DNA from: JAABUE01 sp037440925
GTDB lineage: Bacteria; Chloroflexota; Anaerolineae; Anaerolineales; Villigracilaceae
NCBI GenBank assembly: GCA_037440925.1
Contig: JBBITF010000010.1
Span: forward strand, 1-64,000
Direction: 5' to 3'
DNA length: 64,000 nt
Below the pieces are notes generated by a model that saw nothing but the letters and a program-made list of their open reading frames with translations, did no database searches and was not told where the DNA came from. This document shows positions 1 through 7,837 of the stretch, in pieces. Position 1 is the stretch's first letter. The number at the start of each line of letters is the position of its first letter. A program made the position numbers and the translations under genes.

Positions 1-88
1 AAGGATATTTCGGTGGGCTTTTGCCTTCCCCGTGAACGCAAATTCGTAAAAAAGCCCACGAGTTTACCCACTTCAATAAGGAACTCTC

Positions 89-706
89 ATGCCACTTCTT
101 TTCCTCGTCCGACACGGCGAAAACGATTATGTCAAAAGCAGAAAACTGGCTGGCCGACTCCCCGGCGTCCATTTGAACGAACGCGGACGAGAACAAGCAG
201 AAATGCTGGGGAAAATGTTTGCCAACGTGCCGCTTAAGGCCATCTATTCCAGTCCGCTAGAAAGAGCGCTGGAAACTGCCAGGCCGATTGCCGAGAGCCA
301 TCACCTGCACATTATCGAAGATCCAAATTTGCTGGAAAGTGATGTAGGCAAGTGGGAAGGCAGGGGATGGAAAGGGCTGATGAGAACCAAAGCCTGGGGA
401 CTTGTCCAGCAATCGCCTTCGCGGTTCCGCTTCCCTGGAGGCGAATCGTTTCATGAAATGCAAACGCGGATAGTCACGGCGCTGGAAGAGATTTGCGCTC
501 TGTATAAAAAACCACACGAGGCTGTTGCGGTTGTTTTTCATGCCGACCCAATTAAATTAGCAGTAGCCCATTTTATAGGCCTGCCCCTAGATTACTTTCA
601 ACGGCTGTCTTGCGATACAGGCTCCGTAACCCTGCTTGCCGTTGGTAAAGACCGGGCGCGTTTGATGTGGATGAACCGAAAGCCGCCATGCGATATCAGT
701 TTTTAG
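89..706 (+). CDS. Histidine phosphatase family protein (phosphoglycerate mutase-like)
   Basis: A 205-residue single-domain protein of the histidine phosphatase superfamily. The phosphohistidine motif LVRHGEN lies at residues 6-12 (nucleophile His9). A SSPLERALETA segment at 54-64 carries the second conserved Arg, and a second active-site His is at 151 in VFHADPIK. The family removes phosphate from small phosphoesters or sugar phosphates in the cytoplasm; the substrate cannot be read from the sequence. AAGGA lies about 8 bases before the ATG. The gene converges with the PIG-L deacetylase, whose 3' end overlaps its stop by 4 bases. Confidence 0.9.
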   Translation: MPLLFLVRHGENDYVKSRKLAGRLPGVHLNERGREQAEMLGKMFANVPLKAIYSSPLERALETARPIAESHHLHIIEDPNLLESDVGKWEGRGWKGLMRTKAWGLVQQSPSRFRFPGGESFHEMQTRIVTALEEICALYKKPHEAVAVVFHADPIKLAVAHFIGLPLDYFQRLSCDTGSVTLLAVGKDRARLMWMNRKPPCDISF

Positions 707-1572
707 TCAGCCATCCATGACGATTGGGCAAGCCCTTCAAACAAGTCTCTTGCCCTTTTTGCTTTAGCAGAGACGGGCGGCCAGGCACGCATGTAATCTT
801 CATGTTCGCCAAAGACTCGCGAGATGAAACCCATTAGCCCCCGTCGCATCTGAATGCCGCCTTGCGAGGCATGACAAGCGCCAGCCTTGCGTTTGATTTC
901 ACTGACATTGTGTATATTGATGCGAACATGAATGGGGAAATTCACCTCTGCCAGCGATTGCAAGTCAATATCCTTATTGCGACCCCATTTACGCGGATTG
1001 ACACCAAAAAACGGCATCAGGCGTGTCATCATGCGCAAGAACCAGCGCGGAAAGACATGATAGTAGAGAGCCAACGGCTGAAACGGCAGACCAGCCTCGG
1101 GGTAGAAAGAAGCGTCTGCGGCTCGCTCGAAGGCCAGAGTCGTGGCTTGTTGAATGTGAATATGGTCGGGATGACGATAGCCGCCAATTGGATCGAACGT
1201 CAACACAACGTCTGGCTTAAGAGACCGGATGTACTTGACCACTTGTCCTGCTACTTCCTCTACAGCATGATTAATTTGGGCCTGTGGATGTTTGTTTTCC
1301 TCGGACCCAGCCATTCCTGAATCGCGATAGTCCAGGAAAAAAACACCGGCAAGTCCCAAAATCTGGGCAGCACAGCGCAATTCAGATTCTCGTAAGTCGG
1401 CAATATTGTCGAAGCCTTGCAAATGCTCCTCGTCTACCATGCCAGCCTCGCCGCGCGTCGCACAGACAAGGTAGACATGGCACCCTTGCCTGGCATAATA
1501 CGCTAACGTACCGCCCATGCCAAACGACTCATCGTCGGGATGAGCCAAAACAGCCAGGATGACATTGCTCAT
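703..1572 (-). CDS. PIG-L (LmbE-like) family deacetylase
   Basis: A 289-residue zinc-dependent N-deacetylase of the PIG-L/LmbE family. The metal-binding signature AHPDDESFGMGG is near the N terminus (residues 10-21) and the second signature RHPDHIHI is near 132-139. Family members deacetylate N-acetylglucosamine conjugates, for example in mycothiol and bacillithiol synthesis or GPI-anchor formation. The substrate here is unknown. Its start overlaps the stop of the deoxynucleoside kinase by 4 bases (ATGA), so the two are probably translationally coupled. Confidence 0.9.
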   Translation of the reverse strand: MSNVILAVLAHPDDESFGMGGTLAYYARQGCHVYLVCATRGEAGMVDEEHLQGFDNIADLRESELRCAAQILGLAGVFFLDYRDSGMAGSEENKHPQAQINHAVEEVAGQVVKYIRSLKPDVVLTFDPIGGYRHPDHIHIQQATTLAFERAADASFYPEAGLPFQPLALYYHVFPRWFLRMMTRLMPFFGVNPRKWGRNKDIDLQSLAEVNFPIHVRINIHNVSEIKRKAGACHASQGGIQMRRGLMGFISRVFGEHEDYMRAWPPVSAKAKRARDLFEGLAQSSWMAD

Positions 1573-2213
1573 TGAGGCCTCAAATCCATTACTTCTTTAC
1601 CGGCCAGTTTATCCTGGATGCGCTCTACAACCGTCTCGAGGTGACCAGGCTGGTGAACATAGTCTAAATTATCCGTACGGATGGTCAATACAGGACATAA
1701 ATCAAAGGACCTCAGCCATTCGTCATAGAACGAGTCAAGTAGAGACAGGTATTCAATCGTGATACCTGTTTCAATGTTTCTGGCACGCCGGCGAATGCGC
1801 TCCATCAATACCTCTACTGGGGCTTTGAGGTAGATAAGCAGGCCGGGACGCGGCAGGCCGTCTACCACCAGGTCAAACAGGCGACGATAAGCCAGGTAAT
1901 CGCGCTCGGCAACATTGCCCATATGATGCAAAGCCCGAGCAAAGATATGAAAATCCTCATAGATGCTGCGGTCCAGGATAGCCGAGCGGCTGTCACGAGC
2001 GGCCTCCAGGTATTGTTCGGCACGATGTCCGAGGAAAAAGATTTGCAGATGAAAAGCCCAGGCACGCATGTCGGCATAGAAATCAGAGAGATAAGGATTG
2101 TCCGCCACAGATTCGTAGCCAGTGCGCCAACCCAAACGCGCGCCAATACGCTCAGTGAGGGAGGTTTTACCGGCTCCAATATTACCCGCAACGACAACCA
2201 AATGTTTGGTCAT
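1569..2213 (-). CDS. Deoxynucleoside kinase family protein
   Basis: A 214-residue P-loop kinase of the dNK/dCK/dGK family, which phosphorylates deoxynucleosides for salvage. The Walker A motif GNIGAGKTS is at residues 10-18. The DRS motif (ILDRSIYED) is near residue 80, and an Arg-rich lid (RIRRRAR) is near 140. GGAAGGA precedes the ATG. It is the first gene of a two-gene operon with the PIG-L deacetylase. Whether it prefers deoxyadenosine, deoxyguanosine or deoxycytidine cannot be told from sequence alone. Confidence 0.88.
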   Translation of the reverse strand: MTKHLVVVAGNIGAGKTSLTERIGARLGWRTGYESVADNPYLSDFYADMRAWAFHLQIFFLGHRAEQYLEAARDSRSAILDRSIYEDFHIFARALHHMGNVAERDYLAYRRLFDLVVDGLPRPGLLIYLKAPVEVLMERIRRRARNIETGITIEYLSLLDSFYDEWLRSFDLCPVLTIRTDNLDYVHQPGHLETVVERIQDKLAGKEVMDLRPQ

Positions 2214-2334
2214 AGCAGTTTCCTTCCAGGTGATTTTTTGTCAGTCACATCTCAGCAAATGGGACGGGGCGTTTTGGGCTTGCACAGCACACCAGTCACC
2301 TGCCCACTTCCCTCGTAAAGATATTTTGCTAATT

Positions 2335-2350
2335 TTACAACGAATTGTAA
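2335..2350. promoter_or_regulatory. Inverted repeat TTACAA-N4-TTGTAA, possible operator
   Basis: A perfect 6-bp inverted repeat with a 4-base spacer lies 10 bases upstream of the -35 box of the recombinase-like gene. Its size and position fit a dimeric regulator site. The regulator is unknown. Confidence 0.35.
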
Positions 2351-2360
2351 GCGCAAAGCG

Positions 2361-2389
2361 TTGACATTCTATGGCTTTTCAATTAAACT
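2361..2389 (+). promoter_or_regulatory. Sigma70-type promoter TTGACA-17-TAAACT
   Basis: A consensus -35 (TTGACA, 2361-2366) is followed after 17 bases by TAAACT (2384-2389). The promoter overlaps the upstream in-frame ATG at 2371. Transcription would start near 2396, so the real start of the next gene must be the later ATG at 2428. Confidence 0.6.
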
Positions 2390-2427
2390 ATACGAAAAGG
2401 CTACACGCTTCCCAAGGATATGTGATC

Positions 2428-3318
2428 ATGACTCCACAATCTCTTCCCCATATCACTTCCCAGTCTGGGCTAACACCAGCCATTCAAGCCTGGGAAATGT
2501 ATTTGAACGATCAGGGCAGATCTCCCAATACTCTCAAAGCCTTTCTTTCAGATGTACGCTTATTGACCCAATTTTTATCTTCTGATAGGTCTCTGGAATC
2601 CATCACAACTGAAGATTTGAATCGTTATTTCGATTGGATGGAAAACGAACGCCCTGTCCCTTGCAGCCCTAAAACCCTGGCGCGGCGCATCACTTCCACC
2701 AAGTCTTTCTTCCGCTGGCTGCATCAATACGGCATACTCTTGATTGACCCGGCCGAAAAAGTGATGCAAAGGTCAGTGATGAGCCCGCTGCCTATTGTGC
2801 TGACCGAAGAGGAGACTCAAGCAGTGCTGCAAGCCGCTGACAGTCACCGCCACGATCGCAAACCCGATGCGCGGCCTTATACTTTGCTCTCTTTGTTGCT
2901 GGCTACCGGCGTGAAGAAAAGCGAGTGTATCGGGATTCACCTCAATCACATTGACCTGGATGCTCCCGAAGGGCCGTTTGTCTTCATCCGCTATGCCAGC
3001 CCGGCCAATCGTTATAAGGAACGCAAAGTAGCCCTGCCAGAAGAGTGGTTGACGCCCTACAAAGAATACTTATCGCAATACAAACCCACCGATCAATTGT
3101 TCCCCTGGTCGCCCCGCAGACTCGAATATCTTCTGGAAGACATCGGAGAAGAGGCTGGCTTGAGCGGCAAGCATCTTTCTTTCGATATGTGCCGCTGGAC
3201 TAGCGCCTTGCTCGATTATCGCGCCGGAATGGAAACCGAAAAACTGCGTCAAAAATTGGGGATATCTAAAATCCAATGGCGCGAAATCAGCCTGAAACTC
3301 CGCCAACTCAGCCAGTAA
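2428..3318 (+). CDS. Tyrosine recombinase-like protein with degenerate catalytic residues
   Basis: A 296-residue XerC/D-type protein. The N-terminal SAM-like core-binding domain (about 10-100) is followed by a catalytic-domain fold (about 120-290). In the usual ATGLRxSEL motif the first catalytic Arg is Lys (ATGVKKSEC). The HxLRH box has become DMCRW, so only its Arg remains, and the LGH...Y end has become LGISKIQW with no obvious nucleophilic Tyr. It is therefore probably not a strand-cutting recombinase, though it may still bind DNA. The start at 2428 is chosen because the promoter overlaps the earlier ATG. It converges on tilS. Confidence 0.75.
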   Translation: MTPQSLPHITSQSGLTPAIQAWEMYLNDQGRSPNTLKAFLSDVRLLTQFLSSDRSLESITTEDLNRYFDWMENERPVPCSPKTLARRITSTKSFFRWLHQYGILLIDPAEKVMQRSVMSPLPIVLTEEETQAVLQAADSHRHDRKPDARPYTLLSLLLATGVKKSECIGIHLNHIDLDAPEGPFVFIRYASPANRYKERKVALPEEWLTPYKEYLSQYKPTDQLFPWSPRRLEYLLEDIGEEAGLSGKHLSFDMCRWTSALLDYRAGMETEKLRQKLGISKIQWREISLKLRQLSQ

Positions 3319-3325
3319 GTGGGTT

Positions 3326-4753
3326 TCACTTTCGCTTCAATGTGACATACAAGACTTGGCGGGTCTCCTCTTTCAAGGCAAAAGGATGCGCCAGGCGGTA
3401 GCCAGGCACCCAAATCACAGCATCACCCGCACACAGCAGAGGCCAGCCATCACGCACTCGATGGGGTAATTTTTCATTGATGAAGAAATCCGAAAGTTTC
3501 ATCGAATGCCCATCCATACCCAACGGCTTGAAACGATCGCCCGGCCGGCGCGTACGAATTTCCAAATTTTGCGGCAGATTGGAGGCATCTATCCACACTT
3601 GGAAAGGATCGTCGTTGGCCTGGGCCTGCTGCATTGCCAGTGAAGGTAAACGCCATTTTTCACAGGTCAAACGCCACCCACCATCAAGGTCAAGATGCCC
3701 CGGCACCGGCACTTCCAGAGAATGTACATTCTGCGGCATTTGTGGCCAGCGTTCGATAGGTAAGTCAACATCTTGTTGGGCAAGATAAATGCGGTTTTCC
3801 TCGCGGATTAAACGAGTCCCACCCGTCAAATCTATCCTGCCATTCTCCCCAGAAGCCAAAAAATCAATCGCCCGATCTAACACTGAAAAACGAACATCCG
3901 TCAGTCCTGACGTCACTCCTTCCAAAGCGCGGCGGAGCAAGTTTCGTTGCAAGGCAGGAGCATAAGAACAAAATAGTTCTGCATCAAAAGAAATCAACTC
4001 ATCCTGTTCCTGCAAGGCGCATTTCTGCCATGCGCTTTCTTGGAGTTCCATCAACAAAAGATAGTCGCCCTGCAAGGAAATTGAACTGCGCCAGGCTGCC
4101 TCGCGAAAACGGGGATTGTAACTTTCCAATTCTGGGATGAGCAAATGACGGATACGGTTGCGTAAGAAATTCAACGAATCATTGCTGGGATCGTGATAAG
4201 GGCGCAGCCCATTGGCAGCGCAAAAGACCGCCGTCTCTTCACGCCACACGCCCAGCAACGGCCGCACTACTGGAATGTTGCGCTCGAAAGCAGGAAGAAA
4301 CGAACGATAACTCATCCCTTTCAACCCAGTCAGCCCTGCGCCGCGTAGAAAGTGCATCAAGACCGTTTCCACCTGGTCATCGGCGGTATGGCCCACCGCT
4401 ACCGCCTGGGCTTTCAGCGAGCGAGCCTGCGCAAACAAAAACTGATAACGCAAAATGCGCGCTGCTTCTTCAATTGTTGATTTATGGCTATCCGCATAAC
4501 GGCGCACATCTCCCTTGCCCATCACAGAAGGAATATTCTTGCGGGCGACGGTCTGTTCAAGCAGGTTGGCCTCTACGTCAGAGTCAGGACGTAATTGATG
4601 ATTGAAATGCGCTACAACGATTGGGTAACCGTTCTGACGCAAGACTTCCATCAAACACAAACTATCTGCTCCCCCAGAGACGCCCACCAACACAAGTTTG
4701 TCTGCAGATAGTTTGCATTTTTCCTGACAGATAATCTCGATATCGGTCAACAT
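3326..4753 (-). CDS. tilS: tRNA(Ile)-lysidine synthetase
   Basis: A 475-residue PP-loop ATPase that attaches lysine to C34 of tRNA-Ile(CAU), so that AUA codons are read as isoleucine. The ATP-binding SGGADS motif is at residues 25-30. The TilS N-terminal domain continues with VAHFNHQLR and VAVGHTADDQVETVLMHFLRGAGL. The C-terminal third matches the TilS substrate-binding region (TRRPGDRF, KLSDFFINEKLP). The length is normal. It is 21 bases downstream of the epimerase gene. Confidence 0.95.
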   Translation of the reverse strand: MLTDIEIICQEKCKLSADKLVLVGVSGGADSLCLMEVLRQNGYPIVVAHFNHQLRPDSDVEANLLEQTVARKNIPSVMGKGDVRRYADSHKSTIEEAARILRYQFLFAQARSLKAQAVAVGHTADDQVETVLMHFLRGAGLTGLKGMSYRSFLPAFERNIPVVRPLLGVWREETAVFCAANGLRPYHDPSNDSLNFLRNRIRHLLIPELESYNPRFREAAWRSSISLQGDYLLLMELQESAWQKCALQEQDELISFDAELFCSYAPALQRNLLRRALEGVTSGLTDVRFSVLDRAIDFLASGENGRIDLTGGTRLIREENRIYLAQQDVDLPIERWPQMPQNVHSLEVPVPGHLDLDGGWRLTCEKWRLPSLAMQQAQANDDPFQVWIDASNLPQNLEIRTRRPGDRFKPLGMDGHSMKLSDFFINEKLPHRVRDGWPLLCAGDAVIWVPGYRLAHPFALKEETRQVLYVTLKRK

Positions 4754-4774
4754 CCTTGACTTCCTGAAAACGAT

Positions 4775-5176
4775 CTATTCGTACAGCTCGACCAACACCC
4801 CGCCAGCGCTTTCGGGATGGATAAAAGCATATTTCTTGCCGTCGGTTGTCGTCCGGGGCGTCTCGTTGATCAAACGCACGCCCAGCCTTTTCAGGCGCTC
4901 CAACATACCCGCCAAGTCATCCACTTGCAAGCAAATGTGGTGCATCCCCGGGCCGCGCTTGGCAAGATATTTGGCAATGCCTGACTCGGCGCTGGTAGGC
5001 ATGACCAATTCGACCTCTGTACCTTGCAAAGGCAAAAACGCCACCTGCGATTGCTCGGCCGGCACATCGCGTAATGCATGCAGCGAAATGCCCAACGCAT
5101 CGCGCCAAAAAGACAAAGCCTTTTCCATATCCTCCACCACAACGGCTACATGATGGATTCGTTCTATGCCTGACAT
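4775..5176 (-). CDS. mce: Methylmalonyl-CoA epimerase
   Basis: A 133-residue VOC-fold enzyme that interconverts (R)- and (S)-methylmalonyl-CoA in propionate metabolism. Two beta-alpha-beta-beta-beta repeats are visible, with likely metal ligands in IHHVAVVVEDM, MHHICLQVDDL and the C-terminal GVLVELYE. The ATG at 5176 is chosen because AAGGAGA sits 6 bases upstream; an in-frame GTG at 5182 would abut that ribosome site. No methylmalonyl-CoA mutase gene is in the window. Confidence 0.9.
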   Translation of the reverse strand: MSGIERIHHVAVVVEDMEKALSFWRDALGISLHALRDVPAEQSQVAFLPLQGTEVELVMPTSAESGIAKYLAKRGPGMHHICLQVDDLAGMLERLKRLGVRLINETPRTTTDGKKYAFIHPESAGGVLVELYE

Positions 5177-5205
5177 ACGCACTCTCCTTAAAATTATCGC
5201 TGATA

Positions 5206-5730
5206 CTACGCAAACGCGCTTCGCTTTTCAATGAAATCAATATAAGCGCCCTCGAGCAACGCTTCTGATTCAACCCCCAACTTGCGCATCACATCCCAGG
5301 CAATCGCCTGTCCGTCATCTTCTTCTTGTCCTTCCTGCAAGACAACTTCCAATTCCAAAAAGTGACCCAACCCCTCCACCTCATCGAGATGGATGCGCGT
5401 CTGTCCAATTAGGTACAGAAAGCGAGTTTTTCGCACCACGCCGCGCACGCCCAAAGCCTGCGAAAGCGTCTCTTTCAGCGGCGCCGGATGTTCGGTGATG
5501 AAGATAGTGTAGTCAGAGCGTTTGGGGCCAGACACGTCGGGGCGAGAATAAAAAATCAATTGCGCGGGAGCAGGCCCAAGTTCACGGAGCTTGAGGCGTC
5601 CCCGCTCTGTGTAAAAGAAAGTATCCACCTGAGTAATAATCTCCACAGGTGAATCGCTCAATTGCTCAGCGCGTTGGCGCAGGGCAAGCGGGTCCAAAAC
5701 GCGGGCTTTGATTTCGATATTGGCAGGCAT
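5206..5730 (-). CDS. CYTH-domain protein (class IV adenylate cyclase / triphosphatase type)
   Basis: A 174-residue single CYTH domain. It has an N-terminal EIKAR variant of the ExExK signature, a conserved KLRELG strand, a central RKTRFLY block and the acidic FLELEVVLQ strand. CYTH proteins bind triphosphates with metal in a tunnel and act as adenylate cyclase, thiamine triphosphatase or inorganic triphosphatase. The sequence does not decide between them. A cyclase role would fit the CRP-like palindrome at 28780, but that link is speculation. A TAAACT hexamer ends 7 bases before the ATG. Confidence 0.82.
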   Translation of the reverse strand: MPANIEIKARVLDPLALRQRAEQLSDSPVEIITQVDTFFYTERGRLKLRELGPAPAQLIFYSRPDVSGPKRSDYTIFITEHPAPLKETLSQALGVRGVVRKTRFLYLIGQTRIHLDEVEGLGHFLELEVVLQEGQEEDDGQAIAWDVMRKLGVESEALLEGAYIDFIEKRSAFA

Positions 5731-5753
5731 GATAGATAGTTTACCATACCGTT

Positions 5754-6617
5754 CTATTCAAAAAACAGGACTTGCGCCTCGTATCGCACCGTCAGCACAG
5801 GGCATCCCACTGCTTCAGCCACCTCAGCAGTCACGTTGGGAGCATACAACTGGCGAATGCCATGCGCGCTGTACAGTGAACCCATGCACACCAGGCCATA
5901 TTCTTCCTGGTCTAATTCGGTCAGAATTTCTTCCACAACGTTTCCTTGCCGCACTTTGAACGCTACCTCCAGGCCAGCCTGCTGCGCCAATTGGAGCGCC
6001 TGCCGCAAAGTGCGCCCCAGCAAAGTTTGCGTGTCTAACAAGTGATCCCAATTTTCACGCACAACACGCGCTTCGGGGTAATCCAAATCAATCGGCGGGA
6101 CTACATGCAACAACGTCACGGGGATATTGATTCGGCTGGCAATCTGCAGACCCAGACTTTCTGCGCGCAAGCCATACACCAAGCCACCCAAACAAATCAA
6201 CAGGCGCGCTGGAGGAAGACAGGCCGCCGGCACGTAAAGGAGCGGCCCGCTGATGTCTGCCATCAACTGACGAAAAGAACGTCCCAACAACAAACGACGC
6301 AAGGGAGGTCTTCCTAAGGGGCTGAGGACGGTCAAGTAATTCTTCTCACGGGCTTTTTGCGGAATAACATCTTCAGCGTGACCTTCCACAACTTCCAAAC
6401 GATAAACTAGGTGTCTTTCATCAAACAAAACCACAGCACGGCTAAAAATATTCTCCAGCGGATGCGATGTATCGTCAATGTTCGGACGTTGCCGTTGTTC
6501 GATGATTCCCAACAGGGTCAAAGGCAAACCCATAACGTCTGCCAGCCAGGCAGCGTATTCGATGGCCGGCCAGGTGACTGCAAACCCATTTGTGGCTACC
6601 AGGATTTCAAAGTTCAT
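5754..6617 (-). CDS. Universal stress protein, tandem-domain
   Basis: A 287-residue cytoplasmic protein with two universal stress protein (UspA-like) domains (about 1-140 and 145-287). The first begins with EILVATNGFAVTWPAIEYAAWLA; only the second ends with the typical GCPVLTVRYEA strand. Usp proteins bind nucleotides or act in stress adaptation, and no specific role can be inferred. AGGAG lies upstream of the ATG. It follows the chromate-transporter pair by 18 bases on the same strand, so it is probably cotranscribed with them. Confidence 0.85.
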   Translation of the reverse strand: MNFEILVATNGFAVTWPAIEYAAWLADVMGLPLTLLGIIEQRQRPNIDDTSHPLENIFSRAVVLFDERHLVYRLEVVEGHAEDVIPQKAREKNYLTVLSPLGRPPLRRLLLGRSFRQLMADISGPLLYVPAACLPPARLLICLGGLVYGLRAESLGLQIASRINIPVTLLHVVPPIDLDYPEARVVRENWDHLLDTQTLLGRTLRQALQLAQQAGLEVAFKVRQGNVVEEILTELDQEEYGLVCMGSLYSAHGIRQLYAPNVTAEVAEAVGCPVLTVRYEAQVLFFE

Positions 6618-6635
6618 TGCTCATCTAGCTCCTGC

Positions 6636-7172
6636 TCATCGGAATAAAACAACTCCTAAGATTCCTGCTCCAAACAAGACAAGTGGAGAAGGAAGGTCAA
6701 ACCACAATGCCAACGCGCTCAAGGCAGCGATCAACAATGCACGGCGTTTGATCGTTCGTGTATTCTCGCTGTAGAAAATATTCCAGGCAACGACAACGAT
6801 CAGCATAGCCACCGCGGGGCCGAGACCCATCATGAAGCCCTGCATCCAGGCTTCTCCTTGCAACCTTTCGAGCAAGGCCGCAACAGCCAGCATAATCAAC
6901 GTAGGCGGCAAGACAGAACCCAGCAAGGCCGCAATCGTGCCGGGGAAACCGCCAGCGGCAAAACCTACAAACATTGCCAGTTTGAGCGCCTCGCTGCCCG
7001 GTAAAAAATTCGAGAAGCCAACCGCCTCAACAAATTGCGCCTCTGTCATGATTTTGCCTACGGCTTCCTTATAAAGCAATCCCACAGAAGCCGGGCCAGA
7101 AGTTGTCAGGATGTTGACCTTGATAAACATCCAGAACAATTGTCCCCAAACAATCAACCTGGAGCGCTTCAT
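6636..7172 (-). CDS. Chromate transporter, short-chain (second of pair)
   Basis: A 178-residue half-size CHR-family membrane protein with about five to six hydrophobic segments and the signature TSGPASVGLLYKEAVG. Short-chain CHR proteins work as pairs in which the two halves sit in opposite membrane orientation and export chromate or a similar oxyanion. The ATG at 7172 overlaps the stop of the partner gene by 4 bases (ATGA), which fixes this start over the longer frame reaching 7238. The two partners are clearly paralogous. Confidence 0.88.
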   Translation of the reverse strand: MKRSRLIVWGQLFWMFIKVNILTTSGPASVGLLYKEAVGKIMTEAQFVEAVGFSNFLPGSEALKLAMFVGFAAGGFPGTIAALLGSVLPPTLIMLAVAALLERLQGEAWMQGFMMGLGPAVAMLIVVVAWNIFYSENTRTIKRRALLIAALSALALWFDLPSPLVLFGAGILGVVLFR

Positions 7173-7732
7173 CGGAAAAGGAAAATTCCTACCAAGCCAG
7201 CCAACAGCAACACCAACGGGGCGGGCGCCTCGAACCATAGAGCCGCAAAACTGGCAGCCCCAATGAGCGCCATTTGCCAGTTGACAGTTCCGCCATTACT
7301 ACCTGTAAAGACCTTCCAGGCCACGAATAACATCAAAACGGCCACTGCGGGCGTCAATCCTTCTACAAAGCGGCTGACCCAGGCTTCACGCCGTAAGCGG
7401 TGCAAAACTGCAACCACGCCCAACATTAACACGGTGGGCGGCAAAATGGAGCCAAGCAATGCCACCAGCGCGCCCACGCCGCCAGCCGCCGCGTATCCCA
7501 CAAACATTGCCAATTGCAACGCGTCGGAGCCGGGCAATACGGATGAAAATCCTACTGCCTGTACAAATTGGGCCTCGGTCATGATCGTACCAACCGCCTC
7601 TTTGTATAGCAATCCCACTGAGGCCGGGCCAGAGGTGCTCAGCAAATTAACCTTGATGAATAACCAAAAAAGTTGCAGGAGAGTATCCACTATGCCTCGC
7701 AGTGCGGGTATCTTGGGTATCGTCTCAGTCAA
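7169..7732 (-). CDS. Chromate transporter, short-chain (first of pair)
   Basis: Up to 187 residues; a CHR-family half transporter closely similar to the next gene (both have the TSGPASVGLLYKEAVG block and the PGSDALQLAMFVGYAAAGG type segment). It pairs with the downstream half by a 4-base overlap. The frame opens with TTG at 7732 without a clear ribosome site. A GTG at 7690, with GAGG just upstream, would give 173 residues and matches the partner's N terminus about as well, so the start is uncertain. Confidence 0.85.
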   Translation of the reverse strand: MTETIPKIPALRGIVDTLLQLFWLFIKVNLLSTSGPASVGLLYKEAVGTIMTEAQFVQAVGFSSVLPGSDALQLAMFVGYAAAGGVGALVALLGSILPPTVLMLGVVAVLHRLRREAWVSRFVEGLTPAVAVLMLFVAWKVFTGSNGGTVNWQMALIGAASFAALWFEAPAPLVLLLAGLVGIFLFR

Positions 7733-7837
7733 GCAGGGTGCGCAATGTTTCGCCGCTTCTCCCTGGTTTCAGAAGATACTCATGCCGCATGGGAAAGGAA
7801 AGAGTCTCGCGCTTCGTAACCAAACCTTTGAGTGTAG

